Positions 38,663 through 42,066 of a DNA stretch of 42,066 bases are shown piece after piece. Made by a program: the position numbers and the translations under genes. This DNA is from Nitrososphaeraceae archaeon. GTDB lineage: Archaea > Thermoproteota > Nitrososphaeria > Nitrososphaerales > Nitrososphaeraceae. The notes under the pieces are model-generated. The model was not told the origin of the DNA, ran no database searches, and saw only the letters and a program-made list of their open reading frames with translations. Every line of letters begins with the position of its first letter. Within the stretch, counting starts at the first letter, position 1. The stretch lies in assembly GCA_025923455.1 (NCBI GenBank), contig JAICFW010000104.1, positions 1-42,066 of the forward strand. The letters run 5' to 3'.

Positions 38663-38968
38663 ATGAATAAGAAGAATATTGAAAGAATGGCAGCTGAAAG
38701 AATAGAAATATTGATTGATAATGCGCTGAGGGAAATGCATAATGATGAAAATCTGTCACAATCTTATGCAAAACTGGCTAGAAAAATAGCAATGCGTGTT
38801 AGAATAAGAATGCCTTATTGGATGCGTCAGTTATTTTGCAAAAAATGCAAGCAGTTCATAGTTCCGGGATTTAATTCCAGAATGAGGATTGGCAGAGCAA
38901 AAGTCAAATGTATAAGACTTACCTGTATGAAATGCAATCATGTTTATCGAAAGCTAATTGAAAGTTAA
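38663..38968 (+). CDS. rnp4: Ribonuclease P protein component 4 (Rpp21)
   Basis: 101 aa; AAERIEILIDNALREMHNDENLSQSYAKLARKIAMRVRIRMPYWMRQLFCKKCKQFIVPG, CMKCN. Confidence 0.95.
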   Translation: MNKKNIERMAAERIEILIDNALREMHNDENLSQSYAKLARKIAMRVRIRMPYWMRQLFCKKCKQFIVPGFNSRMRIGRAKVKCIRLTCMKCNHVYRKLIES

Positions 38969-39207
38969 GGCAATCCCATCATGAGTTCGTTTTGGTGGCT
39001 ATGATGTCTATTCAAATTATTCATTATTTTTCTTTACTAATGTAAAAGAATAGATAGCATTTTGCGACGACGGTCGACAATAGCCGTAATTCCTTGATAT
39101 ACTTAAAAAAATCCATATATTGCTGGATTCTTGTCGGAAAATAGGGAATGATTAACGAGCATTTAATCATTTGATTTGGTAAGACCAGAAGATAGTGAAT
39201 AAGATGA

Positions 39208-39215
39208 TTTATAAG
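39208..39215 (+). promoter_or_regulatory. Candidate TATA box for rps19e
   Basis: TTTATAAG about 33 nt upstream of the ATG at 39244, consistent with a leaderless or short-leader archaeal transcript. Confidence 0.5.
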
Positions 39216-39243
39216 GGAATTTCTAAGAATGTTATAGAATATT

Positions 39244-39696
39244 ATGGCCAAGGCTTATGATATTCCCGCCGATGAATTAATCACTCATCTGGCAGAAAAT
39301 TTGAAAAAAGACAAAAAAATTGAGGCTCCACAATGGTCTCAGTTTGTAAAGACAGGATGCCATACGGAAAAAATCCCACAGAATAGAGATTGGTGGTATA
39401 TCAGATGTGCATCATTGTTACGCAAAGTATACATTAACGGACCAATTGGCATTTCCGAACTTAGAAGTGAATATGGTGGTAAAAAGCAAGTGGGATATAA
39501 TATTGCACATCATAAAAAAGCGGGTGGCGCAATAGTAAGAAAGGCCCTGCAACAGTTAGAAGGTGCGGGTTATATTACTAAAAAGAGCAAAGGCAGAACA
39601 ATTTCTGACGAAGGAATGAAAAAAGTGGATAGAACTGCTACCGACATTTACAAGAATCTTGTTAACTCGAGACCAGAACTAGGTAGATACGGTTAG
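39244..39696 (+). CDS. rps19e: Ribosomal protein S19e
   Basis: 150 aa; WSQFVKTGCHTEKIPQNRDWWYIRCASLLRKVYINGPIGISELRSEYGG, ALQQLEGAGYI. Confidence 0.97.
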   Translation: MAKAYDIPADELITHLAENLKKDKKIEAPQWSQFVKTGCHTEKIPQNRDWWYIRCASLLRKVYINGPIGISELRSEYGGKKQVGYNIAHHKKAGGAIVRKALQQLEGAGYITKKSKGRTISDEGMKKVDRTATDIYKNLVNSRPELGRYG

Positions 39697-39720
39697 AGAA
39701 CCGATAATTGTGGGAAGAAC

Positions 39721-40002
39721 ATGTCTGTTTCACCATCAGATAATCCCGAAGAAGCAAAGAGACGCGAAGCCGAATTAGCAATGAGGCAAAAAGCGCTAAT
39801 GGTATTGCTTGACCAGGATGCACGACAGCGACTTATGAATATTAGAATTGTTAAGCCTGATCTTGCACTAGCAGTAGAGAACTATATCATAACAGCTGCA
39901 TCAGCAGGAAAACTAAATAGGGCACTAAGTGATGAAGAACTCAAACAGTTATTAATAAACCTGCAACAGCCTAAAAAACAATTCAAGATAAATCGTCTTT
40001 AG
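39721..40002 (+). CDS. PDCD5-like DNA-binding protein
   Basis: 93 aa; LLDQDARQRLMNIRIVKPDLALAVENYIITAASAGKLNRALSDEELKQLL, follows rps19e as in many archaea. Confidence 0.95.
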   Translation: MSVSPSDNPEEAKRREAELAMRQKALMVLLDQDARQRLMNIRIVKPDLALAVENYIITAASAGKLNRALSDEELKQLLINLQQPKKQFKINRL

Positions 40003-40086
40003 CTTTCGAGACTTGTGGTGCTTCTTCAATTTCGACTATTTTCAACTAAGTTAACTATATTAGTCTAAGAACTTTTCAAAAAATTC

Positions 40087-41136
40087 ATGAAAGCAGCAGT
40101 ATTTAGAGAATATAGTCAAGATCCTCTGAAAGTTGTGAAGATAGAAGACATTGACACTCCCAAGATTAAACCCAATGAAGTCATGATAAAAGTAGAAGCG
40201 GCCGCATACAATTACAACGACCTTTGGGCGATCTGGGGAGACCCTGTAAAGACCCCACTTCCACATATTTCAGGTAGTGATGTAGCAGGTACCGTGGTTG
40301 AAGCAGGCGAGGAAGTTACAAAACTGAAAGTTGGTGATAGAGTTGTTTCTCATTCCAACATGAGCTGCAGGGTTTGCGATATGTGTACCTCAGGAAGAGA
40401 GTATGATTGCAATGAACGACTTATTTGGGGTTTCCAAACTGGCCCCCTTTGGGGTGGTTTCTGTCAAAATACCCATTTACCTGAAGTAAACGTTGCAAAG
40501 ATTCCTGATTCAGTTTCATACGAGCAAGCAGCAGCAGTGTCAATGGTTGGAATGACAGCATGGCATATGCTTGTAGGAAGAGCCAAAATCAAACCAGGAC
40601 AAACCGTTCTTGTCATGGGTGGAACAAGCGGTGTTGGAATGGTAGGTATTCAAATAGCCAAATTATATGGCTGTGATGTGATTGCAACTGCCGGAAATAA
40701 GGAAAAGATGAACAAGTGCGCAGAACTTGGTGCGGATCATGTAGTAAATCACAGAGAACCAGATTGGTATAAAAAAGTAAGAGAGGTGACAAAAAAGCAA
40801 GGAGTAGACGTTGTCTTTGAGCATATTGGAAAATCAACGTTCCCACAGGAAGTAGGTCTCCTCAAAATGGGCGGTACATTAGTGGCTACCGGTGCAACAA
40901 CAGGATATGATTCTACTATAGATCTAAGATACTTGTTCTTCAAAGGAACTAACCTCCTTGGTTCAACTCAGGGTACTAAAGCTGAGTTAGAGCAAGTAAT
41001 TCACTGGACTGCCAAGGGTAAGATTAAGCCTTTGATCAGTACGGTTCTGCCGTTCTCTGACATGGCAAAAGGACATACCATGATGGCAAACGCAGAGCAA
41101 ATTGGTAAAATTGTGACAACTCCTCAAGAACTTTAA
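40087..41136 (+). CDS. Zn-type MDR-superfamily dehydrogenase/reductase
   Basis: 349 aa; GSDVAGTVVEAGEEVTKLKVGDRVV, structural-zinc CRVCDMCTSGREYDC, Rossmann VLVMGGTSGVGMVGIQIAKLYG. Confidence 0.92.
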   Translation: MKAAVFREYSQDPLKVVKIEDIDTPKIKPNEVMIKVEAAAYNYNDLWAIWGDPVKTPLPHISGSDVAGTVVEAGEEVTKLKVGDRVVSHSNMSCRVCDMCTSGREYDCNERLIWGFQTGPLWGGFCQNTHLPEVNVAKIPDSVSYEQAAAVSMVGMTAWHMLVGRAKIKPGQTVLVMGGTSGVGMVGIQIAKLYGCDVIATAGNKEKMNKCAELGADHVVNHREPDWYKKVREVTKKQGVDVVFEHIGKSTFPQEVGLLKMGGTLVATGATTGYDSTIDLRYLFFKGTNLLGSTQGTKAELEQVIHWTAKGKIKPLISTVLPFSDMAKGHTMMANAEQIGKIVTTPQEL

Positions 41137-41155
41137 CTCCCCATTTTTTGAGTAC

Positions 41156-42019
41156 ATGTACAGGAGTTTACTTTTTATTCCTGGAAACAACGAGAGATTT
41201 TTAGTAAAGTCAACTAGTCTTAAACCAGATATACTTTGTTTTGATCTGGAAGACTCCGTACCATCAAATGACAAACAAGTTGCAAGAAAACTGGTTGCTG
41301 AACATCTGGCCTCCCGACAAGAAGACAAGGAATCATCCACTTATGTTAGAATCAATTCTGTGGATTCTGGATTAGTTGAAGAAGACCTTGATAAGATAAT
41401 AGTCAACGGATTGGATGGTATTGTTATACCAAAGATTATCAATAGTCAAGAAGTTGTTGAAATTGCTGACAAAATCGGGACGCTTGGGTCAAAACGCGGT
41501 ATTTCCTCTAGAATTCGAATAATCCCATCCATAGAAACAGCTAAAGGAGTAATAAATGCTAATTCAATTGCATTAGCACATGAAAATGTGGTAGCTCTAG
41601 TCTTTGGGGTTTTTGATTATTTGTATGACATGAATATTGATGTTGAGTATGATGATGGTATTAGTTACGAATATGCACGATCAAAGATTCCAGTAGATGC
41701 CAAAGCTGCGGGAATTGAAGCATTGGATGGTATATGGCAAGAAGTAAATGATATTGATGGTTTGATTGCAGATGCAACTAACGCAAGAAAATTGGGTTAT
41801 TCTGGTAAAACATTGATTCATCCTTCTCACATAATTCCAGTTCATGATATTTTCAGACCAACAAAAAAACAAATAGAATGGGCAGAAAAAGTATTAGGTG
41901 CGTTACAAGATGCATTTGAAAAAGGAAACACTAGAGGTGCAATACTATTAGATGGTAAAATGATTGATGCGGTCCATTATAAACAGGCTAAGTCCGTAAT
42001 AAAAGCTGCAAAACAATAA
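41156..42019 (+). CDS. HpcH/HpaI aldolase / citrate lyase beta-like (CitE) protein
   Basis: 287 aa; RSLLFIPGNNERFLVKSTSLKPDILCFDLEDSVPSNDKQVARKLV, YVRINSVDSGLVEEDLD, IIPSIETAKGVINA, GYSGKTLIHPSHI. Confidence 0.94.
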   Translation: MYRSLLFIPGNNERFLVKSTSLKPDILCFDLEDSVPSNDKQVARKLVAEHLASRQEDKESSTYVRINSVDSGLVEEDLDKIIVNGLDGIVIPKIINSQEVVEIADKIGTLGSKRGISSRIRIIPSIETAKGVINANSIALAHENVVALVFGVFDYLYDMNIDVEYDDGISYEYARSKIPVDAKAAGIEALDGIWQEVNDIDGLIADATNARKLGYSGKTLIHPSHIIPVHDIFRPTKKQIEWAEKVLGALQDAFEKGNTRGAILLDGKMIDAVHYKQAKSVIKAAKQ

Positions 42020-42066
42020 GTAATATCTGCAAATTCATGGTAAGAGAATAGATAATGTTCCTATTT

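Overview
AT-rich archaeal chromosomal segment. Gene content (RNase P Rpp21, S19e, PDCD5, aIF6, Nep1, Csl4, deoxyhypusine synthase, archaeosine TGT, SmAP, thermosome, CdvB/Snf7-like protein, topoisomerase IA, class II RNR, DUF35/thiolase pair, CtaB) suggests Thaumarchaeota/Nitrososphaeria; this is inference, and no 16S or amo genes are present. Most of the window is densely packed housekeeping genes on both strands. I see no CRISPR array, transposase, prophage, rRNA or convincing tRNA. Most notable: (1) a 702-aa protein beside the class II RNR gene that joins a winged helix, an ATP-cone and a NrdD-like fold, but appears to lack both the glycyl-radical loop and the NrdD cysteine motif, so it may be an NrdR-like dNTP-sensing regulator; (2) a decayed HtrA/DegP-like protease at the left edge; (3) a MoaD/ThiS-like beta-grasp domain fused in cis to an E1/ThiF domain; (4) a stand-alone SpoT-type HD hydrolase; (5) two very small Cys-rich ORFs absent from the supplied ORF track; (6) a perfect 8 x 9-bp repeat encoding the GGM tail of the thermosome; (7) several inverted repeats in promoter regions.
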